From the NCBI RefSeq assembly GCF_002291145.1, contig NZ_NTGE01000169.1, forward strand, positions 1-64,000: 64,000 bases of DNA. Reading direction: 5' to 3'. The DNA comes from Streptomyces sp. SA15 (lineage in GTDB: Bacteria; Actinomycetota; Actinomycetes; Streptomycetales; Streptomycetaceae). Of this stretch, positions 23,122-32,233 are shown piece after piece; the stretch's first letter is position 1; every line of letters begins with the position of its first letter. The translations under genes were made by a program, and so were the position numbers. The notes beneath the pieces were generated by a model. The model had not been told where the DNA came from and did not search any database. It saw only the letters and a list, made by a program, of their open reading frames with translations.

Positions 23122-24344
23122 CGCACCGCCCGCTGGAGGAACCACTCAGGCCCGTACGACCGCACCCCGTCGACCGGACCGCCGTCGCCTGGAACCGTCC
23201 CCCCGACCCCGCCGAGGTCGACCCGGCCGTACTCAGCGCCCTGCTGCACCGGCACGGCTGGCAGCGACGCGGGGGAGCGGCCGGACGCTACGGCCGCTGG
23301 ACCCCGCCCGGACCGGGCGGCGGCGGGACGAGCCTGCTGGTGCCCGAGAGCCGCGCCTTCCCCGACAGCGACGACCTGCTCGGCGAGGCACTCCTCGCGC
23401 TGTCCCGCAGCGGCACCCCCTCCGCGCGCGAGGTGCTGGTCTCCCTCGCCGTGCCCAGCGACGAGATCCGCTGGTGGCGCGATGTGCCGACCGGGCCGGC
23501 CGGTGCAGCGCCCTGGACCGTCGAGGAACAGCTGCGCGCCGCCGCCCGCCAGATGCTGCTCGCCGGCGCGCTCGCCACGCGCGCGCGTGCGGGCTATTAC
23601 GGCGCCCGCCACCGGCGCACCGCCGCCGCGTCCCTGGAGAACGTCCTCGTCGGCTCCGCGGCCGGCGGCCGCCGCCTCACCGCCTTCGTGCCGGTCGACG
23701 CCGGGCGACCGCTCGCCGTACGCCTGCACCAGGCCCTGTACGCCGCCCGCGAGGCCATCGACTACCAGCGGGCCACCGGCGGCATGGACGCCTTCGACGG
23801 CGCCGTCGAGGCAGGCGTCAGCCGCGAACTCACCGAGGCACTGATCGCCCTCGTGCGCGGTACGGAGGGGGCGCGCATCGCCGTGGAGTGGGCGCCGGCG
23901 GCCGGTGTTCCGCAGGACTGCGCGGCGGGCGGCGATCCCGTCGAGTTCTCGCCCGGAGACCTACCGGTACTGCGTGAAGCCGGGGCCCGGTACCTGCGCG
24001 AGGAACCGTCCGTGCCCGTCCGGATCACGGGTGCCGTGGTGCGGATGCGCAGGTCGGCGCCGCGCGGGGCGGGGACGGTACGGCTGCGGGTGATCGCGGG
24101 CGCCGAGGTGCCGCACGTACGCCTGACGCTGGACGAGGAGGCGTACCGGATCGCCGGACACGCACACCTCGTCGGGCTGCCGGTGCGGGTGCACGGGCGG
24201 CTGGAGAGCCGGGGCGGGTTCCGCAAGCTGACGGGGGTCTCGGGGGTCGTACCGGTTCAGGTGGACGAGGCAGAGCGGGACCGGCTGATGAAGTCGCTGC
24301 AGGAGGATCTGGACTTCTTCGAAGAGGTATGCGGAGGGGACTGA
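23118..24344 (+). CDS. Uncharacterised protein coupled to DUF4365 protein (408 aa)
   Basis: 408-residue soluble protein. The N-terminus is Pro/Arg-rich, then [12 protein letters not shown]. The central part is helical ([55 protein letters not shown]), followed by [14 protein letters not shown]. The C-terminal 100 residues are strand-rich ([15 protein letters not shown]... [17 protein letters not shown]) and resemble a small beta-barrel, perhaps nucleic-acid binding. ATG overlaps the DUF4365 stop, with GGAGG upstream. I recognise no catalytic motif. The pair may act together, with the DUF4365 partner supplying nuclease activity (speculation). Confidence 0.8.
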   Translation: MTHRPLEEPLRPVRPHPVDRTAVAWNRPPDPAEVDPAVLSALLHRHGWQRRGGAAGRYGRWTPPGPGGGGTSLLVPESRAFPDSDDLLGEALLALSRSGTPSAREVLVSLAVPSDEIRWWRDVPTGPAGAAPWTVEEQLRAAARQMLLAGALATRARAGYYGARHRRTAAASLENVLVGSAAGGRRLTAFVPVDAGRPLAVRLHQALYAAREAIDYQRATGGMDAFDGAVEAGVSRELTEALIALVRGTEGARIAVEWAPAAGVPQDCAAGGDPVEFSPGDLPVLREAGARYLREEPSVPVRITGAVVRMRRSAPRGAGTVRLRVIAGAEVPHVRLTLDEEAYRIAGHAHLVGLPVRVHGRLESRGGFRKLTGVSGVVPVQVDEAERDRLMKSLQEDLDFFEEVCGGD

Positions 24345-24465
24345 GGCGGGGGAGGCCGGGGCGGAGCTCATCCGTTTCGCGGTCGGGGGGCCGGGGTCGG
24401 TACGATCCCCTAATGCGCGCGCTCCAGGTATGGCGCCGCACCCCACCTTCAGTCAGGAGAGACCG

Positions 24466-26442
24466 GTGTCAGACGTCCGTGTGATCATCCAACGCGATTC
24501 CGAGCGGGAAGAACGCGTGGTGACGACGGGCACTACGGCCGCGGACCTCTTCGCCGGCGAGCGCTCGATCATCGCCGCGCGCGTGGGCGGCGAGCTCAAG
24601 GACCTGTCGTACGTCCTGTCCGAGGGCGAGGAGGTCGAGGGCGTCGAGATCTCCTCCGAGGACGGCCTGAACATCCTGCGCCACTCCACCGCGCACGTGA
24701 TGGCGCAGGCCGTGCAGGAGCTCTTCCCCGAGGCCAAGCTGGGCATCGGCCCGCCGGTCAAGGACGGCTTCTACTACGACTTCGACGTCGAGAAGCCGTT
24801 CACGCCCGAGGATCTCAAGGCCATCGAGAAGAAGATGCAGGAGATCCAGAAGCGCGGGCAGCGTTTCTCGCGCCGTGTGGTGACGGACGAGGCGGCCCGT
24901 GAGGAGCTGGCGTCCGAGCCGTACAAGCTGGAGCTGATCGGCCTCAAGGGCTCGGCCTCCTCGGACGACGGCGCGGACGTCGAGGTCGGCGCGGGTGAGC
25001 TGACGATCTACGACAACCTGGACGCCAAGACCGGTGACCTGTGCTGGAAGGACCTCTGCCGTGGTCCCCACCTGCCCACCACGCGGAACATCCCGGCGTT
25101 CAAGCTGATGCGCAACGCGGCCGCCTACTGGCGGGGCAGCGAGAAAAACCCGATGCTCCAGCGCATCTACGGCACCGCATGGCCGACCAAGGACGAGCTG
25201 AAGGCGCACCTCGACTTCCTCGCCGAGGCCGAGAAGCGCGACCATCGCAAGCTGGGCAGCGAACTCGACCTGTTCTCCATCCCGGAGCAGATCGGCTCCG
25301 GCCTCGCCGTCTTCCACCCCAAGGGCGGCATCATCCGCCGGGTCATGGAGGACTACTCGCGCCGCCGCCACGAGGAGGAGGGCTACGAGTTCGTCTACAC
25401 CCCGCACGCGACGAAGGGGAAGCTCTTCGAGACGTCCGGCCACCTGGACTGGTACGCCGAGGGCATGTACCCGCCCATGCAGCTCGACGAGGGCGTGGAC
25501 TACTACCTCAAGCCCATGAACTGCCCGATGCACAACCTGATCTTCGATGCGCGTGGGCGGTCGTACCGTGAACTGCCGCTGCGGCTTTTCGAGTTCGGGA
25601 CCGTGTACCGGTACGAGAAGTCGGGCGTCGTGCACGGTCTGACCCGGGCCCGCGGCTTCACCCAGGACGACGCGCACATCTACTGCACCCGCGAGCAGAT
25701 GGCCGACGAGCTCGACAAGACGCTGACCTTCGTCCTCGGCCTGCTGCGGGACTACGGTCTGACCGACTTCTACCTGGAGCTGTCGACCAAAGATCCGGAG
25801 AAGTTCGTCGGTTCCGACGAGGTCTGGGAGGAGGCCACGGAGACGCTGCGCCAGGTCGCCGAGAAGCAGGGGCTGCCGCTGGTTCCGGACCCGGGTGGCG
25901 CCGCCTTCTACGGGCCGAAGATCTCCGTCCAGACCAAGGATGCCATCGGCCGCACTTGGCAGATGTCGACGATCCAGCTCGACTTCAACCTGCCGGAGCG
26001 CTTCGAGCTGGAGTACACCTCGCCCGACGGTTCCAAGCAGCGACCGGTCATGATCCACCGGGCCCTGTTCGGCTCGATCGAGCGGTTCTTCGCGGTGCTC
26101 CTTGAGCACTACGCGGGTGCGTTCCCGGCGTGGCTGGCGCCCGTGCAGGCGGTCGGTATCCCGGTGGGCGACGCGCATGTCGAGTACCTGGAGAAGTTCG
26201 CTGCCGAGGCGAAGGCGAAGGGGCTGCGGGTCGAGGTCGACTCGTCGTCGGACCGCATGCAGAAGAAGATCCGAACGCACCAGAAGCTGAAGGTTCCTTT
26301 CATGATCATTGTCGGTGATGATGACATGAACGCGGGTACGGTGTCGTTCCGCTACCGCGACGGATCGCAGGAGAACGGCATTCCGCGTGACGAAGCGCTG
26401 GCGAAGCTCGTTGATGTGGTGCAGCGTCGCATCCAGGTGTGA
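24466..26442 (+). CDS. thrS: Threonyl-tRNA synthetase
   Basis: 658-residue class II synthetase charging tRNA-Thr. An N-terminal TGS domain is followed by the editing domain with [16 protein letters not shown]. The catalytic core has the zinc-binding Cys in KPMNCPMHN, motif 2 [16 protein letters not shown], the zinc-binding His in [13 protein letters not shown], and a C-terminal anticodon-binding domain. Length is normal. The GTG follows CAGGAGAG, and in-frame upstream codons are rejected for lack of a site. No T-box leader is evident in the 120 bases upstream. A strong terminator follows at 26.5 kb, separating it from the HIT gene. Confidence 0.97.
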   Translation: MSDVRVIIQRDSEREERVVTTGTTAADLFAGERSIIAARVGGELKDLSYVLSEGEEVEGVEISSEDGLNILRHSTAHVMAQAVQELFPEAKLGIGPPVKDGFYYDFDVEKPFTPEDLKAIEKKMQEIQKRGQRFSRRVVTDEAAREELASEPYKLELIGLKGSASSDDGADVEVGAGELTIYDNLDAKTGDLCWKDLCRGPHLPTTRNIPAFKLMRNAAAYWRGSEKNPMLQRIYGTAWPTKDELKAHLDFLAEAEKRDHRKLGSELDLFSIPEQIGSGLAVFHPKGGIIRRVMEDYSRRRHEEEGYEFVYTPHATKGKLFETSGHLDWYAEGMYPPMQLDEGVDYYLKPMNCPMHNLIFDARGRSYRELPLRLFEFGTVYRYEKSGVVHGLTRARGFTQDDAHIYCTREQMADELDKTLTFVLGLLRDYGLTDFYLELSTKDPEKFVGSDEVWEEATETLRQVAEKQGLPLVPDPGGAAFYGPKISVQTKDAIGRTWQMSTIQLDFNLPERFELEYTSPDGSKQRPVMIHRALFGSIERFFAVLLEHYAGAFPAWLAPVQAVGIPVGDAHVEYLEKFAAEAKAKGLRVEVDSSSDRMQKKIRTHQKLKVPFMIIVGDDDMNAGTVSFRYRDGSQENGIPRDEALAKLVDVVQRRIQV

Positions 26443-26529
26443 CGCCTTCCCCGCCATTGCGGGGATGGTCCGAAGATCCGGACAGCGCACAGGCATAAGG
26501 TGCGGTGCTCCCCGCCAACGCGGGGTTTC

Positions 26530-26556
26530 AGGCCCCCGGGGTTACCCCGGGGGCCT
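26530..26556 (+). terminator. Terminator after thrS
   Basis: Perfect 12-bp stem AGGCCCCCGGGG and complement with loop TTA, followed by TTCCCC. Lies between thrS and the HIT gene. Confidence 0.8.
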
Positions 26557-26593
26557 TTCCCCGCCCCCTGGTGGTACGCCATATGCTGCACGC

Positions 26594-27142
26594 ATGACGA
26601 GTGAGCCGGAGCAGCAGTGGGGAGTGGGGATCCAGGACGCGTTCCAGCGTCTGTGGACGCCCCATCGGATGGCCTACATCCAGGGCGAGAACAAGCCGAC
26701 CGGCCCCGGAGCCGACGACGGCTGCCCCTTCTGCTCGCTGCCGGCCAAGTCCGACGAGGACGGGCTGATCGTCAGGCGCGGTGAGCAGGTCTACGCGGTA
26801 CTCAATTTGTACCCGTACAACGGCGGCCACCTGATGGTCGTGCCCTATCGCCACGTCGCCGACTACACGGACCTCACCGACGCTGAGACGGAAGAGCTCG
26901 CCGCCCTGACCAAGCAGGCGATGACGGCCCTGCGGACCGCCTCCGGCGCCCACGGCTTCAATGTTGGCATGAACCAGGGCTCCGTGGCCGGCGCAGGCAT
27001 CGCCGCCCACCTGCACCAGCACATCGTCCCGCGCTGGGGCGGCGACACGAACTTCATGCCGGTCGTCGGCCACACGCGGGTGCTGCCGCAGCTGCTGGCG
27101 GACACCCGGAAGATGCTGGCGGAGGTCTGGCCGGCGGCCTGA
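26594..27142 (+). CDS. HIT-family nucleotide-binding hydrolase
   Basis: 182-residue histidine-triad protein. CPFCSLPAKSDEDGLIV carries the first half of a possible zinc site. NLYPYNGGHLMVVPYRHVADY is the conserved strand region, and AAHLHQHIVPRWGGDTNFMPV is the active site (H-x-H-x-H followed by the Ap4A-phosphorylase-like RWGGDTNFMP). The latter points to the diadenosine-polyphosphate phosphorylase-like branch. Probably cleaves dinucleoside polyphosphates or adenylylated metabolites. No Shine-Dalgarno is seen, and TATGCT lies six bases before the ATG, so a leaderless start is possible. It is downstream of thrS, an order I recall as conserved in actinobacteria, where it precedes the PIM lipid genes. 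Confidence 0.92.
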   Translation: MTSEPEQQWGVGIQDAFQRLWTPHRMAYIQGENKPTGPGADDGCPFCSLPAKSDEDGLIVRRGEQVYAVLNLYPYNGGHLMVVPYRHVADYTDLTDAETEELAALTKQAMTALRTASGAHGFNVGMNQGSVAGAGIAAHLHQHIVPRWGGDTNFMPVVGHTRVLPQLLADTRKMLAEVWPAA

Positions 27143-27152
27143 TGCGGGGTGG

Positions 27153-27179
27153 AGGTCTGGGGGTACGACCCCCAGACCT
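27153..27179. terminator. Bidirectional terminator between convergent genes
   Basis: Perfect 12-bp stem AGGTCTGGGGGT and complement with loop ACG. It overlaps the stop codon of the convergent membrane-protein gene. Confidence 0.85.
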
Positions 27180-28839
27180 ACGCGTCGTACAGGTCGGCCT
27201 TCTTCGGTGACACATCCTGCACAGCCGTGCTGAGGAACGCCGACCGCGTGCCGAACTTCTCCGTGTCCACGCCGTTCTCCTCCAGGACCCGGATCGCCGC
27301 CGCGTGTACCACCCGCAGCACCGGCGCCGCCGCGCGCAGCGCGTCGTCGGCCATGAAGCGGTGGCGCCACGGCTTGTCCGCCCAGGCGTGTCGCAGTCCG
27401 AACGGCTCGGGGAGGGTCAGTGAGCCGCCCAGCCAGTTCAGCAGCGGCGGATACCAGGTGAGGGGCGCCCGGGCCGCCAGGCGGACCACCTCGTCCGCGT
27501 CGACCAGCGGGAGCTTCACCTTTCGGGTCTCCCAGAACTTGAGCGACTTCTGGACTTCCTTCTCCTTGGCCGCCGGTTTCGAGGTGAACAGCCCGTGCAC
27601 CGGCCCCAGCGCGTGCCCGGTCACCTCGATGCGCAGTGTCTCGTGCAGCACGGTGACCGTGATCAGCATGGTGATGACCAGCTGCCCGTCCCACAGCGTC
27701 CACTGCACGCCGAGGTAGTGCCGGTCACCGGCGCCGAACTGTTGCTTGTTGCAGATGTCCTGTATGGCGTGCGACTTGATCTGGTACGCGTCGACGTCCG
27801 TGCCCTCCGGCCGGGACACCTCCGTCGCGCCCTCCGCGACCGGGGTGACGATCCAGTGCCGTATCGACGGCTTCGGGAAGCCGCCGGAGTTCAGCGGTCC
27901 GCGCTCCAGCATGCGCAGCTGGTCGTGGATCGAGCGGATGACGTCCCAGCTGCGGAAGGGATGGATCTCGCGGGTGGGATCGGCGGACACCAGGTCTTCG
28001 GCCAGCTGCCAGCTGCCCCACCGTGTGCCCATGCCGAGTATGCCCTTGGGCCCGGCGTAGAACACGGAGTTGGACTGCTGTTCGGCGCTGAGCTTCGCCA
28101 GGGACTGGCGCAGTTGCTCGGCCGCGGTCTCGCGGGGGCTGGTCGGCACCGCCTCGGGCACCTTGGCACCCACGCTGCTGCCGGCCAGCAGGCTGCCCCA
28201 GCGCTCCCGCAGGTCCTTCGCCGTGCGTTCGCAGATCTGCTTGGCCCAGAACCAGCCGACGACCGGCATGACGACCGCCCCGCGCGCGTACCAGCCCCAG
28301 AACCCCGAGAACGGCATGCGGACCAGGAAGATCACGGCGAGGGCGCCCACGCCGACGAGCAGCGCGGTGGCGAGCGCTCCGGCCTGCTTGTTCTCGTTCT
28401 TGGCGATGGTGGTGCGGATCTGGAAGACCAGCAGCCACAGCAGGAGCCCGGGCAGGAACAGCAGACCGCACAGCACCATGACGATGGTCAGCAGGTTGTC
28501 GCGGTCCCTGCGGATGTTGTTCGCCGCGAGGCAGTGCTCGACCACGACCTGCGGCTCGGCGCCGAAGGACTGGATGAGCGGCTTGCGGCCGGCGCCCAGC
28601 ATGCGGGCGACCACGGCCCCGGAGAAGGCCTCGCCCAGGTTGGGCCGGAAGATCTTCGCCCACTTGCGGCCGCCCTTGACGGTCGACTCGTGCCACTCGT
28701 TGTTGGCCTGGAGGATCTCCTCCACCGGATTGTCCCGATAGGCAGCCGAGGCCAGCGCGAACGTCGGCGCCTGGCCTCCGTCGCCCGTGCGCGGCACCTG
28801 CGGACCGAAGATGTCCGCGTAACCGCTCTCAACGGTCAT
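27178..28839 (-). CDS. Uncharacterised membrane protein (553 aa)
   Basis: Soluble N-terminal third (VESGYADIFGPQVPRTGD..., GGRKWAKIFRPNLGEAFSG), then a block of membrane helices around residues 115-195 (LLTIVMVLCGLLFLPGLLLWLLVF, ALATALLVGVGALAVIFLV, GAVVMPVVGWFWA). A long soluble C-terminal half follows, with QSNSVFYAGPKGILGMGTRWGSWQLAEDLV and WTLWDGQLVITMLITVTVLHETLRIEV. The glycine-rich GPKGILGMG resembles no kinase loop I know. The ATG follows GGGGGCGGGA. I recall similar unannotated proteins throughout Streptomyces. No function is offered. Confidence 0.82.
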   Translation of the reverse strand: MTVESGYADIFGPQVPRTGDGGQAPTFALASAAYRDNPVEEILQANNEWHESTVKGGRKWAKIFRPNLGEAFSGAVVARMLGAGRKPLIQSFGAEPQVVVEHCLAANNIRRDRDNLLTIVMVLCGLLFLPGLLLWLLVFQIRTTIAKNENKQAGALATALLVGVGALAVIFLVRMPFSGFWGWYARGAVVMPVVGWFWAKQICERTAKDLRERWGSLLAGSSVGAKVPEAVPTSPRETAAEQLRQSLAKLSAEQQSNSVFYAGPKGILGMGTRWGSWQLAEDLVSADPTREIHPFRSWDVIRSIHDQLRMLERGPLNSGGFPKPSIRHWIVTPVAEGATEVSRPEGTDVDAYQIKSHAIQDICNKQQFGAGDRHYLGVQWTLWDGQLVITMLITVTVLHETLRIEVTGHALGPVHGLFTSKPAAKEKEVQKSLKFWETRKVKLPLVDADEVVRLAARAPLTWYPPLLNWLGGSLTLPEPFGLRHAWADKPWRHRFMADDALRAAAPVLRVVHAAAIRVLEENGVDTEKFGTRSAFLSTAVQDVSPKKADLYDA

Positions 28840-28994
28840 TCCCGCCCCCGATCGCCGCAGGTCCTGCTCATGCGGCCTTCCCGACTTCGGTGCTTCGCAC
28901 ACCTGTTGATCAGGTCTTCAGCGTATCCCCAGGCACCGACATCCGTCGGCGGACGGCCGAAGCCGCCCGCCGACTGGGAGGGGAGCGTTCCACA

Positions 28995-29036
28995 AACGCC
29001 ACTTGTCGGGCGCCGAACGCCACTTGTCGTGCGCCC
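28995..29036. repeat. Two 21-bp direct repeats
   Basis: AACGCCACTTGTCGGGCGCC (28995) and AACGCCACTTGTCGTGCGCC (29016) are adjacent and differ at one base. They lie in the intergenic region between two leftward genes, just after the EF-G-like gene and upstream of the 553-residue gene's promoter region. Confidence 0.75.
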
Positions 29037-29044
29037 GGCGCCAA

Positions 29045-31243
29045 CTATGAGCCGTCGCGCGCCTCTTCACGGATCCTTTCTGCGATCTGCGGCGGCATCG
29101 GCTCGTGCCGCGCGTACCGGCGGCTGAAGCGTGCCGTGCCGTGAGACAGGGAGCGGAGGTCGACGGCGTACCGGCCGATCTCGATCTCGGGCACTTCGGC
29201 GCGCACCAGGGTGCGGCCGCCGCTGGTCTGTTCCGTTCCCAGGACCCGGCCGCGCCGCCCGGACAGGTCGCTCATCACGGCGCCGACGTAGTCGTCGCCG
29301 ACCAGGACGCTCACCTCGGCGACCGGCTCCAGCAGATGGATCTTCGCGTCGGCCGCCGCCTCCCGCAGGGCGAGCGCGCCGGCCGTCTGGAACGCGGCGT
29401 CGGAGGAGTCCACCGAGTGCGCCTTGCCGTCGAGCAGGGTGACCCGGATGTCGATGAGCGGATGGCCTGCGGCAACTCCCTTGGCCGCCTGGGCCCTTAC
29501 GCCCTTCTCGACGGACGGGATGAACTGGCGCGGCACCGCTCCGCCGACGACCTTGTCCACGAACTCGATGCCCGAGCCGCCCGGCAGCGGTTCCACCTCG
29601 ATCTCGCAGATGGCGTACTGCCCGTGTCCGCCGGACTGCTTCACATGGCGCCCGCGGCCCGCCGACTTGGCCGCGAACGTCTCCCGGAGGGAGACCTTGT
29701 GCGGGACGACGTCGACCTGCACGCCGTACCGGCTGCGCAGCCGTTCCAGCGCCACGTCGGCGTGTGCCTCGCCCAGGCACCACAGCACCACCTGGTGGGT
29801 GTCCTGGTTCTGCTCCAGCCGCATGGTCGGGTCCTCGGCGACCAGCCGGGACAGGCCCTGGGAGAGCTTGTCCTCGTCGGCCTTGCTGTGCGCCTGGATG
29901 GCGAGCGGCAGCAGTGGATCGGGCATCTCCCACGGCTCCATGAGCAGCGGGTCGTCCTTGGCCGAGAGGGTGTCCCCGGTCTCCGCGCGGCTCAGTTTGG
30001 CCACGCAGGCCAGATCGCCCGCGATGCAGTGCGTCAGCACGCGCTGCTGTTTGCCGAAGGGTCCGGACAGGGCGCCGATCCGCTCGTCGACGTCGTGGTC
30101 CTCGTGGCCCCGGTCGGCGAGCCCGTGCCCGGAGACGTGGACGGTCTCGTCGGGGCGCAGGGTGCCCGAGAAGACCCGTACCAGTGAGACCCGGCCGACG
30201 TACGGATCGGACGAGGTCTTCACGACCTCGGCGACCAGCGGTCCGTCCGGGTCGCACAGCTTCAGCTCGCGCGGCTTGCCGTCGACCGTGGTGACCCTCG
30301 GCGCCTCGCGCTCCAGTGGGGTCGGGAAGCCGCGGGTGACCAGTTCCAGCAGCTCGACCGTGCCGAGCCCCTGCCGGGCGCCCTCGGCCGCGGGGGCGGC
30401 GGCCAGGACCGGGAAGAAGACGCCGCGTGCGACGGCCCGCTCCAGGTCCTCCACCAGCGTCTTGAAGTCGATCTCCTCTCCGCCGAGGTAGCGGTCCATG
30501 AGGGTCTCGTCCTCGCTCTCGGAGATGATCCCCTCGATGAGCCGGTTGCGGGCCTCCTCGATCAGCGGCAGCTGGTCCTCTCCCGGTTCGGACTCCTTGC
30601 GCTCCCCGGTCGAGTAGTCGAACAGCTTCTGCGACAGCAGGCCGATCAGCCCGGTGACGGGCGCGTGCCCGTCCGGTGCCTGGGGGCCGCGCAGTGGCAG
30701 GTACAGCGGCAGTACGGCGTCGGGGTCGTCGCCGCCGAAGGCCTCCGCGCAGGTCCGTGTCATCTCCTCGAAGTTCGCCCGGGCGGACTCCAGGTGCGTG
30801 ATGACGATCGCGCGTGGCATGCCGACGGCCGCGCACTCCTCCCACACCATGCGGGTCGAGCCGTCCACCCCGTCGGAGGCCGAAACGACGAAGAGGGCCG
30901 CGTCCGCCGCTCGCAGACCGGCCCTGAGTTCTCCGACGAAGTCGGCGTATCCGGGGGTGTCGAGAAGATTGATCTTGTACCCGTCCCATTCGACGGGTAC
31001 CAGGGAGAGCTGCACCGAGCGCTGCTGCCGGTGCTCGATCTCGTCGTAGTCGGAGACGGTGCCGCCGTCCTCCACGCGGCCCGCCCGGTTCACCGCTCCC
31101 GCCGTCAGCGCGAGAGCTTCCACCAGAGTCGTCTTGCCCGAACCGGAGTGGCCGACCAGCACCACATTCCGTACGGACGCGGGGTGGTCGGCCGCTGTTG
31201 CCCTGCCGGCGGCTCCGGGGTGTGCGTTCGCCTTGTCGCCCAT
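29045..31243 (-). CDS. EF-G-like translational GTPase (EF-G2 type)
   Basis: 732-residue protein with the five-domain layout of elongation factor G. P-loop GHSGSGKTTLVEA is at about residues 31-43, and G3 is DTPGYADFVGE. The usual G2 threonine motif is replaced by RQQRSVQLSL, and the NKxD guanine motif is degenerate (THLESARANF). Domain II and C-terminal domains III-V follow (GEAHADVALERLRSRYGV, KQSGGHGQYAICEIE, GRRGRVLGTE). This is the actinobacterial EF-G2/FusA2-like class, reported in mycobacteria to lack ribosome-dependent GTPase activity (from memory). GGGAGGCAAGG precedes the ATG. It is divergent from pgsA. Confidence 0.9.
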   Translation of the reverse strand: MGDKANAHPGAAGRATAADHPASVRNVVLVGHSGSGKTTLVEALALTAGAVNRAGRVEDGGTVSDYDEIEHRQQRSVQLSLVPVEWDGYKINLLDTPGYADFVGELRAGLRAADAALFVVSASDGVDGSTRMVWEECAAVGMPRAIVITHLESARANFEEMTRTCAEAFGGDDPDAVLPLYLPLRGPQAPDGHAPVTGLIGLLSQKLFDYSTGERKESEPGEDQLPLIEEARNRLIEGIISESEDETLMDRYLGGEEIDFKTLVEDLERAVARGVFFPVLAAAPAAEGARQGLGTVELLELVTRGFPTPLEREAPRVTTVDGKPRELKLCDPDGPLVAEVVKTSSDPYVGRVSLVRVFSGTLRPDETVHVSGHGLADRGHEDHDVDERIGALSGPFGKQQRVLTHCIAGDLACVAKLSRAETGDTLSAKDDPLLMEPWEMPDPLLPLAIQAHSKADEDKLSQGLSRLVAEDPTMRLEQNQDTHQVVLWCLGEAHADVALERLRSRYGVQVDVVPHKVSLRETFAAKSAGRGRHVKQSGGHGQYAICEIEVEPLPGGSGIEFVDKVVGGAVPRQFIPSVEKGVRAQAAKGVAAGHPLIDIRVTLLDGKAHSVDSSDAAFQTAGALALREAAADAKIHLLEPVAEVSVLVGDDYVGAVMSDLSGRRGRVLGTEQTSGGRTLVRAEVPEIEIGRYAVDLRSLSHGTARFSRRYARHEPMPPQIAERIREEARDGS

Positions 31244-31552
31244 GGCCTTGCCTCCCGTGCACGGTGAGGTCACTGTGGGCGCGGACACGCGGGACCCGCG
31301 TGCGGTGGCGGCTCCGGCGACGCCCGCGGTTGTTCTTCGAGCTTTCCACTCCCGTCACGGTGCGTCCATACGGCGGACGGGATCGCGCCGCTGTGCACCG
31401 CCGTGGCCGCGCGACCGTGCCGTGACCCGGATGCCGTCAGGCCGTGACCCGGGCTGACGGTGCCCGGCCGCCGCCCACGCGCGCGCGTGGCTACGATGGG
31501 CCAGCCGGTGGCCAGCAGGGGCCGCTCGGCCACACCGACCGTCGGGAAGGCC
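31244..31552. other. Divergent intergenic region, EF-G-like gene / pgsA
   Basis: No gene is supported. It should hold the promoters of both directions. TACGAT (31492-31497) is a possible -10 element toward pgsA, but no good -35 partner is visible. CGCGCGCG runs occur near 31482. Confidence 0.5.
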
Positions 31553-32233
31553 ATGCTGAACAAGTACGCGCGTGCATTCTTCACGCGTGTCCTCACACCG
31601 TTCGCCGCGTTTCTCATCCGGCGGGGCGTGAGCCCCGACACGGTCACCCTCATCGGCACCGCCGGTGTGGTCGCCGGCGCGCTGGTCTTCTACCCCATGG
31701 GCGAGTTCTTCTGGGGCACGGTCGTGATCACGCTGTTCGTGTTCTCGGACCTCGTCGACGGCAACATGGCCCGCCAGCTCGGCCGCTCCAGCCGCTGGGG
31801 CGCCTTCCTGGACTCCACCCTCGACCGGGTCGCCGACGGCGCGATCTTCGGCGGCTTCATCCTCTGGTACGCCGGTGGTGGTGACGACCTCGTCCTGTGC
31901 GCCGTCTCGATCTTCTGCCTGGCCAGCGGCCAGGTGGTGTCGTACACCAAGGCCCGCGGCGAGTCGATCGGCCTGCCGGTCGCCGTCAACGGCCTCGTGG
32001 AGCGCGCGGAGCGCCTGGTGATCTCCCTGGTCGCGGCCGGATTGGCGGGCTTCGACAAGTTCGGGGTACCCGGCATCCAGTACCTGCTGCCCGTCGCGCT
32101 GTGGATCGTGGCCGTCGGCAGCCTGGTCACGCTGATCCAGCGAGTCGTCACGGTCCGTCGCGAGTCGGCCGAGGCGGAGGCCGCGGCCGACCGGGAGGAG
32201 CAGGAGACCCAGGGGAGTGAGGCGGCGAAGTGA
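31553..32233 (+). CDS. pgsA: Phosphatidylinositol phosphate synthase-like CDP-alcohol phosphatidyltransferase
   Basis: 226-residue membrane enzyme. The CDP-alcohol motif is complete: DGNMARQLGRSSRWGAFLD plus STLD, i.e. D-G-x2-A-R-x8-G-x3-D-x3-D. Six helices can be drawn, and the tail is Glu/Ala-rich. In actinobacteria the homologue in this gene order joins CDP-diacylglycerol and inositol phosphate, giving the precursor of phosphatidylinositol and its mannosides. GGGAAGG sits before the chosen ATG; an upstream ATG would add about 19 residues of low-quality sequence. Its stop overlaps the start of the acyltransferase gene, and together with pimA it forms a tightly coupled lipid operon. Confidence 0.9.
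   Translation: MLNKYARAFFTRVLTPFAAFLIRRGVSPDTVTLIGTAGVVAGALVFYPMGEFFWGTVVITLFVFSDLVDGNMARQLGRSSRWGAFLDSTLDRVADGAIFGGFILWYAGGGDDLVLCAVSIFCLASGQVVSYTKARGESIGLPVAVNGLVERAERLVISLVAAGLAGFDKFGVPGIQYLLPVALWIVAVGSLVTLIQRVVTVRRESAEAEAAADREEQETQGSEAAK

Noticed and set aside
26446-26530. Possible small RNA or CRISPR-like GGGG-rich repeat after thrS (CCCCGCCA...GCGGGG motifs)
   Set aside because: Only two short similar units are present, next to an evident terminator; no array or promoter is supported.
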